DNA of 37,706 nt from Croceibacterium_A sp044506885 (GTDB lineage: Bacteria > Pseudomonadota > Alphaproteobacteria > Sphingomonadales > Sphingomonadaceae): contig JBIQKC010000030.1 of assembly GCA_044506885.1 (NCBI GenBank), forward strand, positions 1 through 37,706. The letters are read 5' to 3'. Positions 1 through 8,207 of the stretch are shown here, piece by piece. Numbering within the stretch: the stretch's first letter is position 1; every line of letters begins with the position of its first letter. The notes below the pieces were generated by a model that was given only the letters and a program-made list of their open reading frames with translations, was not told the DNA's origin and did no database searches. The position numbers and the translations under genes are program-made.

Positions 1-1
1 G

Positions 2-475
<474 letters not shown>

Positions 476-482
476 CCGTTCC

Positions 483-518
483 GGGCGACCGCGCGCGCGA
501 CGCGCGTTCGGTCGTCCC
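483..518 (+). terminator. Possible terminator hairpin after rho
   Basis: Eight bases downstream of the rho stop, GGGCGACC (483-490) can pair with GGTCGTCCC (510-518) with one bulged base, and the GCGCG tract between them adds further pairing. Only a weak T-containing tail (TATCTCT) follows, so this is a tentative call. Confidence 0.4.
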
Positions 519-599
519 TATCTCTCCGGGCATGGCCTTGCGCCCGCGTGCGGCAGGGCACACATTCCACTTTGCCACATGCGCCGGGGAGGTCGCACG

Positions 600-872
600 A
601 TGAAGATCAATATCGAGATCGAATGCTCGCCGGAGGAGGCGCGGCAGTTCATGGGTTTGCCTGATGTGGGCAAGGCCAACGCCGTCTATGTCGATGCCTT
701 CGCCAAGGCGATGCAGGGCGCTTCCAACACCGACCAGTTGCAGGAATACGCCCGCCAGCTCGCCCCGATGGGGCAGGCGGGCCTCAAGCTGTTCCAGTCC
801 TTCGTCGAAGGCGCGCGCAAGGCGAGCGAGGAGCAGTCGCGGCCCGCTGGCGGCGAGAAGCCGTCCGAATAG
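600..872 (+). CDS. Small DUF6489-like protein, function unknown
   Basis: A 90-residue acidic protein starting MKINIEIECSPEEARQFMGL. It resembles the small DUF6489-type proteins I associate with sphingomonads (a family recollection, not searched). The first 15 residues look like a beta strand followed by a helix; the PEEARQF segment and the GQAGLKLFQSF segment are probably amphipathic helices. There is no signal peptide or membrane segment. I chose ATG 600 because GGGGAGG at 586-592 lies 7 bases upstream; an in-frame upstream start at 579 would place the Shine-Dalgarno inside the gene. It ends 17 bases before mnmE, so the two are probably cotranscribed. No function can be assigned. Confidence 0.85.
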   Translation: MKINIEIECSPEEARQFMGLPDVGKANAVYVDAFAKAMQGASNTDQLQEYARQLAPMGQAGLKLFQSFVEGARKASEEQSRPAGGEKPSE

Positions 873-889
873 CCCCGCCGCCCGCGCCC

Positions 890-2164
890 ATGGACACCGT
901 CTTCGCGCTGTCGAGCGGCGCGCCGCCCGCCGGGATCGCGGTCGTCCGCGTCAGCGGTCCGCAGGCCGGCCCGGCGCTCGCGGCGCTTGCGGGCAGGCTG
1001 CCGCCGGCTCGCCGCGCCAGCCGCGCCGCGTTCCGCGACGCCGACGGCGCGCCGCTCGACGATGGGCTGGCGCTGTGGTTTCCCGGCCCCGCGACCGCGA
1101 CCGGCGAGGATCTGGCCGAACTGCACCTCCACGGCGGCCGCGCCGTCGTCGCCGCGGTCGAACGGGCGCTGGCGGCGATGCCCGACCTGCGCCGCGCCGA
1201 GCCGGGCGAATTCACCCGCCGCGCCTTCGCCAACGGCCGCATCGACCTCGCCGAAGCCGAAGGGCTGGCCGACCTCCTCTCGGCCGAAACCGAGCTCCAG
1301 CGCCGCGCCGCGATCGAGCTTGCCGGCGGCGCGCTGTCGCGCCGCGTCGAGGACTGGCGCGCGCGCCTGCTGGCGCTCTCGGCACGGGTCGAGGCGGTGC
1401 TCGATTTCGAGGACGAGGCCGATGTCGCCGCCCTTCCCGATACTTTCGCCGCCGATGTCGAAGCCCTGCGACGCGCCATCGCGGAAGCGCTCGACGCTCC
1501 CGCCGCCGAAACCCTGCGCGAAGGCTACCGCGTCGCTCTCGCCGGTCCGCCGAACGCAGGAAAATCCACCCTTTTCAATGCCTTGGTTGAAAGCGAGGCG
1601 GCCATAACCGCGCCGCTCGCCGGCACCACGCGCGACGTGCTGGTGCGCCCGGTGGCGCTCGGCGGGGCGCCGTTCAGCTTCGTCGACATGGCCGGCCTGC
1701 GCGAAAGCGGCGCGGACCAGGTCGAGGGAATGGGCATCCAGCGCGCCCGGCAGGAGATCGAACGCGCCGACTTGGTCCTGTGGCTCGGCCCCGAGGGCCA
1801 CGGTCCCGCCGGGTCATGGGAGATCGACGCGCAATGCGACCGCGCCGACCGGCAAGCCAAGCAGGCCCCCCTGCTGCGCGTTTCCGCTGTGACAGGCGAG
1901 AACCTTCCCGCTCTCCGCCAGATGCTGATCGACCACACCCTCGCCGCCATGCCCCGCCCCGGCCAGGCCGCGCTCAACTGCCGCCAGCGCGCCCTGATCG
2001 ACGAAGCGGCGGCCTCGCTGCGCTTCGCTGGACAGGAAACCGACCCGTTGCTGGTTGCCGAAAACCTGCGCCAGTGCCGCCTCGCCTTCGACCGACTGAC
2101 CGGCCGCGCTTCGACCGAAGATGTGCTCGACGCCCTGTTCGGCCGCTTCTGCATCGGGAAGTAG
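890..2164 (+). CDS. mnmE: tRNA uridine-5-carboxymethylaminomethyl modification GTPase MnmE
   Basis: MnmE works with MnmG to install (carboxymethyl)aminomethyl groups at the wobble uridine (U34) of several tRNAs in the cytosol. The 424-residue product has the N-terminal tetrahydrofolate-binding domain (about residues 1-118, with the FTRRAFANGRIDL block), a helical domain, and an inserted G domain. The P-loop GPPNAGKST is at 219-227, the G2 TTRD at 246-249 and the G3 DMAG at 266-269 (DTAG is more usual). The C-terminal FCIGK carries the invariant Cys at 421. The G4 motif NKxD is not seen; AQCD (314-317) occupies that place, so guanine recognition looks degenerate. It is somewhat shorter than the roughly 450 residues of E. 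coli MnmE. The partner gene mnmG follows after about 100 bases containing a parS-like site. Confidence 0.96.
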   Translation: MDTVFALSSGAPPAGIAVVRVSGPQAGPALAALAGRLPPARRASRAAFRDADGAPLDDGLALWFPGPATATGEDLAELHLHGGRAVVAAVERALAAMPDLRRAEPGEFTRRAFANGRIDLAEAEGLADLLSAETELQRRAAIELAGGALSRRVEDWRARLLALSARVEAVLDFEDEADVAALPDTFAADVEALRRAIAEALDAPAAETLREGYRVALAGPPNAGKSTLFNALVESEAAITAPLAGTTRDVLVRPVALGGAPFSFVDMAGLRESGADQVEGMGIQRARQEIERADLVLWLGPEGHGPAGSWEIDAQCDRADRQAKQAPLLRVSAVTGENLPALRQMLIDHTLAAMPRPGQAALNCRQRALIDEAAASLRFAGQETDPLLVAENLRQCRLAFDRLTGRASTEDVLDALFGRFCIGK

Positions 2165-2193
2165 GCGGGGATCCATCCATTGACCTCATCCCA

Positions 2194-2209
2194 TGTTCCA
2201 CGTGAAACA
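2194..2209. other. parS-like centromere site 1 (intergenic, mnmE-mnmG)
   Basis: TGTTCCACGTGAAACA matches the widely conserved chromosomal parS palindrome TGTTTCACGTGAAACA at 15 of 16 positions. It lies between mnmE and mnmG, 58 bases before the mnmG start, and in the same locus as parA and parB. ParB nucleation is the expected role. Confidence 0.9.
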
Positions 2210-2266
2210 CCCTCCGGCCGCCACCCGCCTTTTGACCGCCATCCTCTCCCGAATTACAGGCGCGGT

Positions 2267-4120
2267 ATGAGCGCGTTCGATGTCCTGGTGATCGGCGGCG
2301 GCCATGCCGGCTGCGAGGCGGCGGCGGCGGCGGCGCGCATGGGCGCGCGCACCGCGCTCGTGACCTTCGATCTCGACGCCATCGGTGCGATGAGCTGCAA
2401 CCCGGCCATCGGCGGCCTCGGCAAGGGGCATCTGGTGCGCGAGGTCGATGCCTTCGACGGGCTGCTTGGCCGCGCGGCCGACGCGGCGGCGGTCCATTAC
2501 CGGATGCTCAACCGCTCCAAGGGCAGCGCCGTCCACGGGCCGCGCGTGCAGGCGGATCGCACGTTGTTCCGCGCCGCCGTCCAGCGGATGACCGCCGCCC
2601 AGCCCTGTCTTGAAACCATTGCCGGGGAAGCCGCCGCGCTATGGCTGGAAGGCGGCGCCGTGCGGGGCATCGATCTGGCCGACGGCCGCCGCCTCGAAGC
2701 GCCGCGCGTCGTGCTGTGCACCGGCACTTTCCTTGGCGGCACGTTGTTCCGGGGCGAGGAGCGGATGGACGGCGGACGCATCGGCGAGGCTTCGGCGCAC
2801 CGGCTCGCCGCGCAACTGCGCGAGGCGGCGCTGCCGATGGCGCGGCTCAAGACCGGCACCCCGCCCCGCCTCGACGGCCGCACCATCGACTGGGCGCGGC
2901 TGGAGGAACAGCCGTCGGATGCCGACCACTGGACCATGTCCCCGCTCACGCCGCGCCGCGTGAACCCCCAGCTTCGCTGCGCGATCACCCGCACCAACGC
3001 TCGCAGCCATGACGTCATCCGCGCCAATCTCCACCGCTCGCCGCTGTTCACCGGCGCGATCGGGGCGGCGGGGCCGCGCTACTGTCCGTCGATCGAGGAC
3101 AAGATTCACCGCTTCGGCGACCGCGACGAGCATCAGGTGTTCCTTGAGCCCGAAGGGCTGGCGACGCCGCTGGTCTATCCCAACGGCGTCAGCACGTCGC
3201 TCCCCGCCGATGTCCAGCTGGCCATGCTGCGGACGATGGATGGGCTCGAACGGGTCGAGATGGCGGTGTCCGGCTATGCGGTCGAGTACGATCACGTCGA
3301 TCCGCGCGCGCTCGGGCCGGACCTGCAATTGCGCGCGATCCCCGGCCTCTATTGCGCCGGGCAGATCAACGGCACCACAGGGTACGAGGAAGCCGCCGCG
3401 CAGGGTCTGTTCGCCGGGATGCACGCGGCGGCGGCCGCGCTCGGTCGCGCGTCCGCCGGGCTCGACGGCGGCAACAGCTATATCGCGGTGATGATCGACG
3501 ACCTGACGCTGCACGGTGTCAGCGAGCCCTACCGGATGCTCACTGCGCGCGCCGAATACCGGCTGCGGCTGCGCGCCAACAATGCCTCGACGCGCCTGAC
3601 ACCATTGGCCATCGCCGCCGGTTGCGTGGGCGAAGAACGCCGCCAATGGTTCGAACAGCGCGAGGTGCGCCGTGCGGCGTGGGACGAAGCGCTGAAAACG
3701 CAGGCGACCGCCACCGAACTGGCCCGCGCCGGTCTGTCGGTGCGGGCCGATGCGGGCCGCAAGCCGCTGTTCGAGTGGCTGCGCTTCCCCGAAGTCGATC
3801 TGCCCGCGCTAGCGCCCTGGCTTCCGTCGTCGCTCGATGCCAACGACCCGCTGGCGGCCGAAATGGCCGAGGACGCGGCCTATGCGCCCTATCTCGAACG
3901 GCAGGATGGCGAGCTGCGCCAGCTTCGCGCCAGCGAAAGCGTGGTGCTGGGGCCGGCCTTCCCCTTCGCCGAAGTGCCGGGTCTGTCGAACGAGATGATC
4001 GAGCGGCTGACTCGCGCCGCGCCAGCCAATCTCGCCGCCGCTGGGCGGGTGCGCGGAGTCACGCCCGCCGCGCTGGCGGCGGTGCTGGTCCATGCGCGCC
4101 GTAATGCGGAGGCGGCATGA
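2267..4120 (+). CDS. mnmG: tRNA uridine-5-carboxymethylaminomethyl modification enzyme MnmG (GidA)
   Basis: The FAD- and NADH-dependent partner of MnmE in wobble-uridine modification. The 617-residue product begins MSAFDVLVIGGGHAGCEAAA, with the dinucleotide-binding GGGHAG at 10-15. Other family blocks follow in order: SCNPAIGGLGKGHLVREVDA, NRSKGSAVHGPRVQADR, CTGTFLGGTLF, LKTGTPPRL, YCPSIEDKIHRF (with the conserved Cys) and HQVFLEPEG, then the helical C-terminal domain. The frame is open 29 codons further upstream from a TTG at 2180, but that would run through the parS-like site and add non-family sequence, so ATG 2267 is preferred. The stop overlaps the rsmG start by ATGA (4117-4120), consistent with translational coupling. 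Confidence 0.97.
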   Translation: MSAFDVLVIGGGHAGCEAAAAAARMGARTALVTFDLDAIGAMSCNPAIGGLGKGHLVREVDAFDGLLGRAADAAAVHYRMLNRSKGSAVHGPRVQADRTLFRAAVQRMTAAQPCLETIAGEAAALWLEGGAVRGIDLADGRRLEAPRVVLCTGTFLGGTLFRGEERMDGGRIGEASAHRLAAQLREAALPMARLKTGTPPRLDGRTIDWARLEEQPSDADHWTMSPLTPRRVNPQLRCAITRTNARSHDVIRANLHRSPLFTGAIGAAGPRYCPSIEDKIHRFGDRDEHQVFLEPEGLATPLVYPNGVSTSLPADVQLAMLRTMDGLERVEMAVSGYAVEYDHVDPRALGPDLQLRAIPGLYCAGQINGTTGYEEAAAQGLFAGMHAAAAALGRASAGLDGGNSYIAVMIDDLTLHGVSEPYRMLTARAEYRLRLRANNASTRLTPLAIAAGCVGEERRQWFEQREVRRAAWDEALKTQATATELARAGLSVRADAGRKPLFEWLRFPEVDLPALAPWLPSSLDANDPLAAEMAEDAAYAPYLERQDGELRQLRASESVVLGPAFPFAEVPGLSNEMIERLTRAAPANLAAAGRVRGVTPAALAAVLVHARRNAEAA

Positions 4121-4743
4121 TTGGCGATGAAGAGGCTGCCCGGCGGTTCTGCGCCGCACGGATCGATGCGCAGGGCATGGCCCGGCTCGAACGGCTGGCC
4201 GTGCTGTTGGCGGAAGAGAACGCGGCGCAAAACCTCGTTTCCGACGCCAGCCTGCGCGCGGTGTGGGAACGGCACTTCGCCGACAGCCTGCAATTGCTCG
4301 ACCATGTTCCACGTGAAACGTCGCCCTGGCTCGATCTCGGCAGCGGCGCGGGTTTTCCCGGTCTGCCGCTGGCCATCGCCCGGCCGGATGCGCGGCTTCA
4401 TCTGGTCGAATCGCGCAAGCGGCGAGTCGAGTGGTTGCGCCGCGCGGCGGTCGAGCTGGGGCTCGAAAACTGCCAGGTCGTCGGGGCCCGGCTCGAAAAT
4501 GTGGATAGCTTCCCGGTGGGCGCAATCACCGCGCGGGCCTTCGCTCCGCTTGGTAAACTGCTGAACTTGTCCGCCCGGTTTTCCACACGCGATACGTTGT
4601 GGCTGTTGCCCAAGGGGCGTTCCGCGGGCCAGGAACTCGAAAACCAGCCGCCCGCCGTCAGGACCATGTTCCACGTGGAACAGTCGCAAACCGATTCCGA
4701 AGGCGGGATTCTCGTGGGGAAAGGGACGCCAGACCTGTCATGA
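4117..4743 (+). CDS. rsmG: 16S rRNA (guanine-527-N7) methyltransferase RsmG (GidB)
   Basis: Methylates N7 of G527 of 16S rRNA with SAM as donor. The 208-residue protein has the RsmG N-terminal helical region (QNLVSDASLRAVWERHFADSL) and the class I SAM-binding motif WLDLGSGAGFPGLPLA at about 71-86, followed by VESRKRRVEWLR and ITARAFAPL blocks. Two parS-like 16-mers (4305 and 4667) lie inside the coding sequence; they encode HVPRET and MFHVEQ respectively. The second falls in the poorly conserved C-terminal tail (after residue 180), which extends past the usual end of the fold. Start ATG overlaps the mnmG stop, and the stop overlaps the parA start. Confidence 0.95.
   Translation: MIGDEEAARRFCAARIDAQGMARLERLAVLLAEENAAQNLVSDASLRAVWERHFADSLQLLDHVPRETSPWLDLGSGAGFPGLPLAIARPDARLHLVESRKRRVEWLRRAAVELGLENCQVVGARLENVDSFPVGAITARAFAPLGKLLNLSARFSTRDTLWLLPKGRSAGQELENQPPAVRTMFHVEQSQTDSEGGILVGKGTPDLS
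4305..4320. other. parS-like centromere site 2 (inside rsmG)
   Basis: TGTTCCACGTGAAACG matches the parS consensus at 14 of 16 positions. It lies in the rsmG coding region between the HFADSL and SAM-binding blocks, where the encoded residues are not otherwise strongly conserved. Confidence 0.85.
4667..4682. other. parS-like centromere site 3 (3' end of rsmG, just upstream of parA)
   Basis: TGTTCCACGTGGAACA is a perfect 16-bp palindrome and matches the parS consensus at 14 of 16 positions; the two differences are symmetrical. It lies 58 bases before the parA start, so ParB bound here could also affect parAB expression (inference). Confidence 0.85.
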
Positions 4744-5516
4744 TCCGGATCGCCATCGCCAACCAGAAGGGCGGAGTGGGCAAGACCACCACCGCCATCA
4801 ACATCGCAACCGCGATGGCGGCGATCGGGTGGAAGACCCTGCTGGTCGACCTCGATCCGCAGGGCAATGCCTCGACCGGGCTCGGTATCGGCGCCGCGCA
4901 CCGCGAGGCGTCGAGCTATGACCTGCTGGTCGACGGCATGCCGCTCGACGAATGCATGGTGCCGAGCACGATCCCCGGCCTCGACGTGGTTCCGGCGACG
5001 GTCGACCTCAGCGGCGCGGAGATCGAGCTGGTCGGAGTGGAGCAGCGCACCGCGCGGCTGGATGCAGCGCTTTCCGGGCATCGCGGGCACGACGTCTGCT
5101 TTATCGACTGCCCCCCTTCGCTCGGCCTGCTGACGCTCAATGCGCTCGGCGCAGCCGATACGCTGCTCGTCCCGCTCCAGTGCGAATTCTTTGCCCTGGA
5201 AGGACTTAGCCAGCTGTTGCAGACCGTCGAGCAGGTCCAGCAGCGGTTCAATCCCGATCTCGGCATCGTCGGCATCGTGCTGACCATGTTCGACCGCCGC
5301 AACCGGCTGACCGATCAGGTGGCGGACGACGTGCGCGAATGCCTCGGCAAGCTGGTGTTCGAATCGGTCATTCCCCGCAACGTCCGCCTTTCGGAAGCGC
5401 CGAGCCATGGTTTGCCGGCGCTGGTCTACGATCATTCGTGCGCGGGCAGCCGCGCCTACATGGCGCTGGCGCGCGAGCTGATCGGCCGTCTGCCGCAGGA
5501 AAGGAAAGCCGCATGA
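4740..5516 (+). CDS. parA: Chromosome-partitioning ATPase ParA (Soj)
   Basis: A 258-residue ParA ATPase that binds DNA non-specifically when ATP-bound and moves ParB-parS complexes during chromosome segregation. It starts directly with the deviant Walker A motif: MIRIAIANQKGGVGKTT, KGGVGKTT at 10-17 including the signature Lys. Walker A' is VDLDPQGN (36-43) and Walker B is CFIDCPPS. There is no N-terminal HTH, as in chromosomal (type Ib-like/Soj) ParAs. I chose ATG 4740 because it overlaps the rsmG stop by ATGA and the family begins at this point; the upstream open frame is rsmG in another frame. GGGGAAAGGGA about 15-25 bases upstream is purine-rich. parB follows with an ATGA overlap. Confidence 0.97.
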   Translation: MIRIAIANQKGGVGKTTTAINIATAMAAIGWKTLLVDLDPQGNASTGLGIGAAHREASSYDLLVDGMPLDECMVPSTIPGLDVVPATVDLSGAEIELVGVEQRTARLDAALSGHRGHDVCFIDCPPSLGLLTLNALGAADTLLVPLQCEFFALEGLSQLLQTVEQVQQRFNPDLGIVGIVLTMFDRRNRLTDQVADDVRECLGKLVFESVIPRNVRLSEAPSHGLPALVYDHSCAGSRAYMALARELIGRLPQERKAA

Positions 5517-6460
5517 GCACCGAGGACCGCACCGATTCGCGCGTTCCCGCCCCCGCCCCCGCGCGCCGCAAACTCGGCAAGGGGCTCGGGGCGCTGCTCG
5601 GCGAAGCGCGGCGCGAGGAGCCGCTGGTCGCGCGCGCGCGAGATGATGGCGCAACTCCGCCGGCCCCCGCCGACGGGCTGGCCAACCTGCCGGTCGCGGC
5701 GATCGAGCCGCATCCCGACCAGCCCCGACGGCATTTCGACGAGGAAGCGCTGGAGGAACTGGCGCGCTCGATCGCGGCGCGCGGGGTGTTGCAGCCGGTT
5801 ATCGTCCGCCCGCTGGCCGGCGGCCGCTATCAGCTTGTCGCCGGGGAGCGTCGCTGGCGAGCCGCGCAGAAGGCACAACTCCATGAAATTCCAGCATTAG
5901 TTCGCGATCTCGAAGAGCGTGAAGTGATGGCGCTGGCGCTGATCGAGAATATCCAGCGCGAGGATCTGAACCCGGTCGAGGAAGCGCGCGCCTATCGGCG
6001 GCTGGGGGAGATGGACGACTTGCCGCAGGGGGAAATCGCGCGTCTGGTCGGGCGCTCGCGCAGCCACGTGGCCAACTTCATGCGCCTGCTCTCGTTGCCG
6101 TCCGAAGTGCTCGGCCATCTCGAGGCCGGCCGTCTCGACATGGGCCATGCCCGCGCCCTCATCGGCCATCCCGACGCCGAGGCGCTCGCGCGGCGGGCGA
6201 TAGATAACAAGTTGTCCGTGCGTGAAGTCGAAAAGCTTGTCCGCCGCCCCTCCCCCCAGAAACGCCAGGCCCGCACCCCGCGCGATCCTTCCGGCGACGC
6301 CGATATTGTCGCGGTGCAGAATCACCTGGAGGAATTCCTCGGCCTCTCCGTCCGCATCGCCGCCGACACCGATCCCCGCTCGGGCGCGGTGACGATACGG
6401 TATCGCACGCTCGACCAGCTCGACCTGATTTGCCAGCGCCTCACCGGCGGCGGGATCTAG
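5513..6460 (+). CDS. parB: Chromosome-partitioning protein ParB (Spo0J), parS-binding CTPase
   Basis: A 315-residue ParB. The N-terminal ParA-contact segment ARRKLGKGLGALLGE is at about 17-31. The ParB/Srx CTP-binding domain follows (IEPHPDQPRRHFDEEALEE, then GERRWRA at 111-117, which is the CTP-binding/arch motif, and ENIQREDLNPVEEA at about 145-158). The helix-turn-helix (PQGEIARLVGRSRSHVANFMRLL, about 171-193) reads the parS sites, three of which lie within 3.4 kb upstream. A linker and C-terminal dimerisation domain complete the protein. The start overlaps the parA stop (ATGA at 5513-5516). The CACGTG at about 6065 inside this gene is coding for SHVAN and is not a parS match. Confidence 0.97.
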   Translation: MSTEDRTDSRVPAPAPARRKLGKGLGALLGEARREEPLVARARDDGATPPAPADGLANLPVAAIEPHPDQPRRHFDEEALEELARSIAARGVLQPVIVRPLAGGRYQLVAGERRWRAAQKAQLHEIPALVRDLEEREVMALALIENIQREDLNPVEEARAYRRLGEMDDLPQGEIARLVGRSRSHVANFMRLLSLPSEVLGHLEAGRLDMGHARALIGHPDAEALARRAIDNKLSVREVEKLVRRPSPQKRQARTPRDPSGDADIVAVQNHLEEFLGLSVRIAADTDPRSGAVTIRYRTLDQLDLICQRLTGGGI

Positions 6461-6641
6461 GGCCAGGACCCTAGAGGAGCATCGGGGAAAAACCCTAAGA
6501 ACCGGCGCGGGGCCGTTAACCAGCTTTACCGACCAACCGTGAACAGGGCGCAGCCTATTGGGGCTGGCGAGCGGGCTGTCCCGTTCGGCGGGCCAAGGGG
6601 TTTTGTCCGCGAAAGAATTCACGCTTGGAAGGGGTGAAAAC

Positions 6642-7163
6642 ATGAAATCGATTCTTCGTACCGCTGCCGCGGGCGTTGCGCTTGCCTCGTTTGGTATCGC
6701 TTCGGCCGCCTCGGCCCAGACCAGCGCCAGCGCTGGCGTCGATGCTGAAATTCTCGCGGCGCTGACCATCGTGGTCGACGGCGCCGACAACAGGCTCAAC
6801 TTCGGCACGCTCGCGATCGGCAACATCGGCGCCAACGCCAACCTGGTGCTGGCTCCGGGCGGCACCACGCTTTCCGGCTGCTCGGCGCAGGTGATCTGCG
6901 GCGGTACGCCGGCCACTCCGCTGTTCCACGTCGATGGGCTGGCGGCGGAAGTCGTCGACCTGACGCTTCCCGGCAGCGTGACGCTCTCTTCGGGCGCCAA
7001 CTCGCTCACCGTGGGCGCGCTCACCTCCAGTCTCGGCACGTCGTTCGCCCTCGACGCCAGCGGCGAGGCGTCGTTCCGCCTTGGCGGCACGCTCACCGTT
7101 GCGCCGAACCAGGCCCCCGGCGTCTACCTCGGTACGGTCAACGTCAGCGTCGCCTACAACTGA
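6642..7163 (+). CDS. DUF4402 domain secreted protein, putative pilus/surface subunit
   Basis: A 173-residue protein with a clear Sec signal peptide (MKSILRTAAAGVALASFGIA, cleavage probably after ASAQ near residue 26). The rest is a small beta-rich domain typical of DUF4402: an early LNFGTLAIG strand, two Cys close together (SGCSAQVICGG), and the C-terminal FRLGGTLTVAPNQAPGVYLGTVNVSVAY, where the GGTL...PG.Y.GT..V.V.Y pattern is diagnostic. Start ATG 6642 is supported by GGAAGGGG at 6627-6634. The neighbours are a PapD-like chaperone and an usher-like protein, so a role as exported, possibly polymerised subunit is inferred from context. A strong terminator follows, suggesting it is made in excess over the assembly proteins. 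Confidence 0.88.
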   Translation: MKSILRTAAAGVALASFGIASAASAQTSASAGVDAEILAALTIVVDGADNRLNFGTLAIGNIGANANLVLAPGGTTLSGCSAQVICGGTPATPLFHVDGLAAEVVDLTLPGSVTLSSGANSLTVGALTSSLGTSFALDASGEASFRLGGTLTVAPNQAPGVYLGTVNVSVAYN

Positions 7164-7196
7164 TCCACCGGCCGCTTCGGCGCCGGTAGAAACAAG

Positions 7197-7227
7197 AGGG
7201 CCGCTCCGCATTGCGGGGCGGCCCTTT
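7197..7227 (+). terminator. Intrinsic terminator after the DUF4402 gene
   Basis: GGGCCGCTCCGC (7198-7209) pairs with GCGGGGCGGCCC (7213-7224) over 12 base pairs including one G-T wobble, with a 3-base loop, followed by TTTG. It lies between the subunit gene and the chaperone gene on the same strand. Confidence 0.8.
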
Positions 7228-7332
7228 GTCATGCGCTGCGACAGCACGGTTTACGCCGATTTAACCGCGATGGGCCTAGGACAACCGTCGTTACGTAGAA
7301 GCCCTTGAGGGCTGACATGGGGGGAGTCATTC

Positions 7333-8172
7333 ATGCTGCTTGCCGTCGCCACCAGGAACCGATTCTTTGCCGGCATTCTCGCCGCCGCGGCATTGGCCGC
7401 GACCGTACCGGCGCCGCTTTCCGCACAAGGGGATCTGCTGATCGCTCCGACCCGGCTGGTGCTCGACGGGCGGCGCGGCGGCGAGGTGATCCTTTCCAAC
7501 GTCGGCGGCGAGGAAGCGACGTACCGCGTGTCGCTCGAATTGCGGCGGATGACGCCCGACGGCGATCTCGCGCCCGTCGACGAGGCCGAGGCCAACGTCA
7601 CCGAGAAGGCCGCGCTCGAGATGATCCGTTACGCGCCGCGCCGGGTCACGCTCCCGCCCGGCGAGCCCCAGGCGATTCGCATCAGCGCCCGTCCCGGCGC
7701 GGACTTGCCGGACGGCGAATATCGCGTCCACATGTCGTTCAACGCCATACCCAAGGCCAGGCCCGCCGCCGCCGGCGACACGGCCGACGGTTCGTTCTCG
7801 ATCAACCTCATCCCGATCTACGGGATCACGATGCCGATCATCATCCGCAAGGGTGAGCTCAAGGTCACTGCCGCGCTCGCCAACCCGCGCATCGAGCAGA
7901 CCGAGGACGGCGCCGCTTTCACAGTCGACATAAGCCGTTCGGGCGCGGCGTCGGTCTACGGAGACCTGCTGGTCTATCGCCAGGGGGAAAGCGAGCCCAC
8001 GTTCATGGCGCGCGGCATCGGGGTCTACCCGGAGATCGGCAGCCGCCATTCGGCCTTCCGGCTTTCCGCGGAACAGACGGGCGCCCTTTCCGGACCGGTT
8101 CGCATCGAACTGCGCGATCCGGTGGCGATCGGCGGCGGGCTCATCGCGGCGGTCGACGCCGTCCTCGGCTAA
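7333..8172 (+). CDS. PapD-like periplasmic pilus chaperone
   Basis: A 279-residue protein with a Sec signal peptide (hydrophobic 10-25, cleavage near PLSAQ at about 31). The mature protein begins GDLLIAPTRLVLDGRRGGEVILSN, the N-terminal Ig-like strand pattern of fimbrial chaperones, and continues through VTLPPGEPQAIRI and YRVHMSF to a second domain; INLIPIYGITMPIIIR corresponds to the region before the domain junction. These features fit the motile sperm/PapD-like fold that donates a strand to pilus subunits in the periplasm. GGGGGGAG at 7319-7326 sets the start. It precedes the usher-like gene by 35 bases. The exact chaperone subclass (archaic or atypical) cannot be decided by eye. Confidence 0.85.
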   Translation: MLLAVATRNRFFAGILAAAALAATVPAPLSAQGDLLIAPTRLVLDGRRGGEVILSNVGGEEATYRVSLELRRMTPDGDLAPVDEAEANVTEKAALEMIRYAPRRVTLPPGEPQAIRISARPGADLPDGEYRVHMSFNAIPKARPAAAGDTADGSFSINLIPIYGITMPIIIRKGELKVTAALANPRIEQTEDGAAFTVDISRSGAASVYGDLLVYRQGESEPTFMARGIGVYPEIGSRHSAFRLSAEQTGALSGPVRIELRDPVAIGGGLIAAVDAVLG

Positions 8173-8207
8173 GCGGCGGATCAGGCCGACCCCTTTCGGA
8201 TCGATCG

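Noticed and set aside
2180..2266. Longer N-terminus for MnmG from TTG 2180
   Set aside because: It would translate the parS-like site and add 29 residues with no family similarity; the FAD-binding motif begins right after ATG 2267.
4500..4587. Near-matches to DnaA boxes (TGTGGATAG at 4500, TTTTCCACA at 4579) suggesting an origin
   Set aside because: Only two isolated 8-of-9 matches inside the rsmG coding sequence, with no AT-rich unwinding region. The origin is probably nearby but not shown in this window.
6060..6080. CACGTG core in parB as a possible fourth parS
   Set aside because: The flanks (AGC-CACGTG-GCC) do not match the outer parS positions, and the bases encode the conserved SHVAN of the helix-turn-helix.
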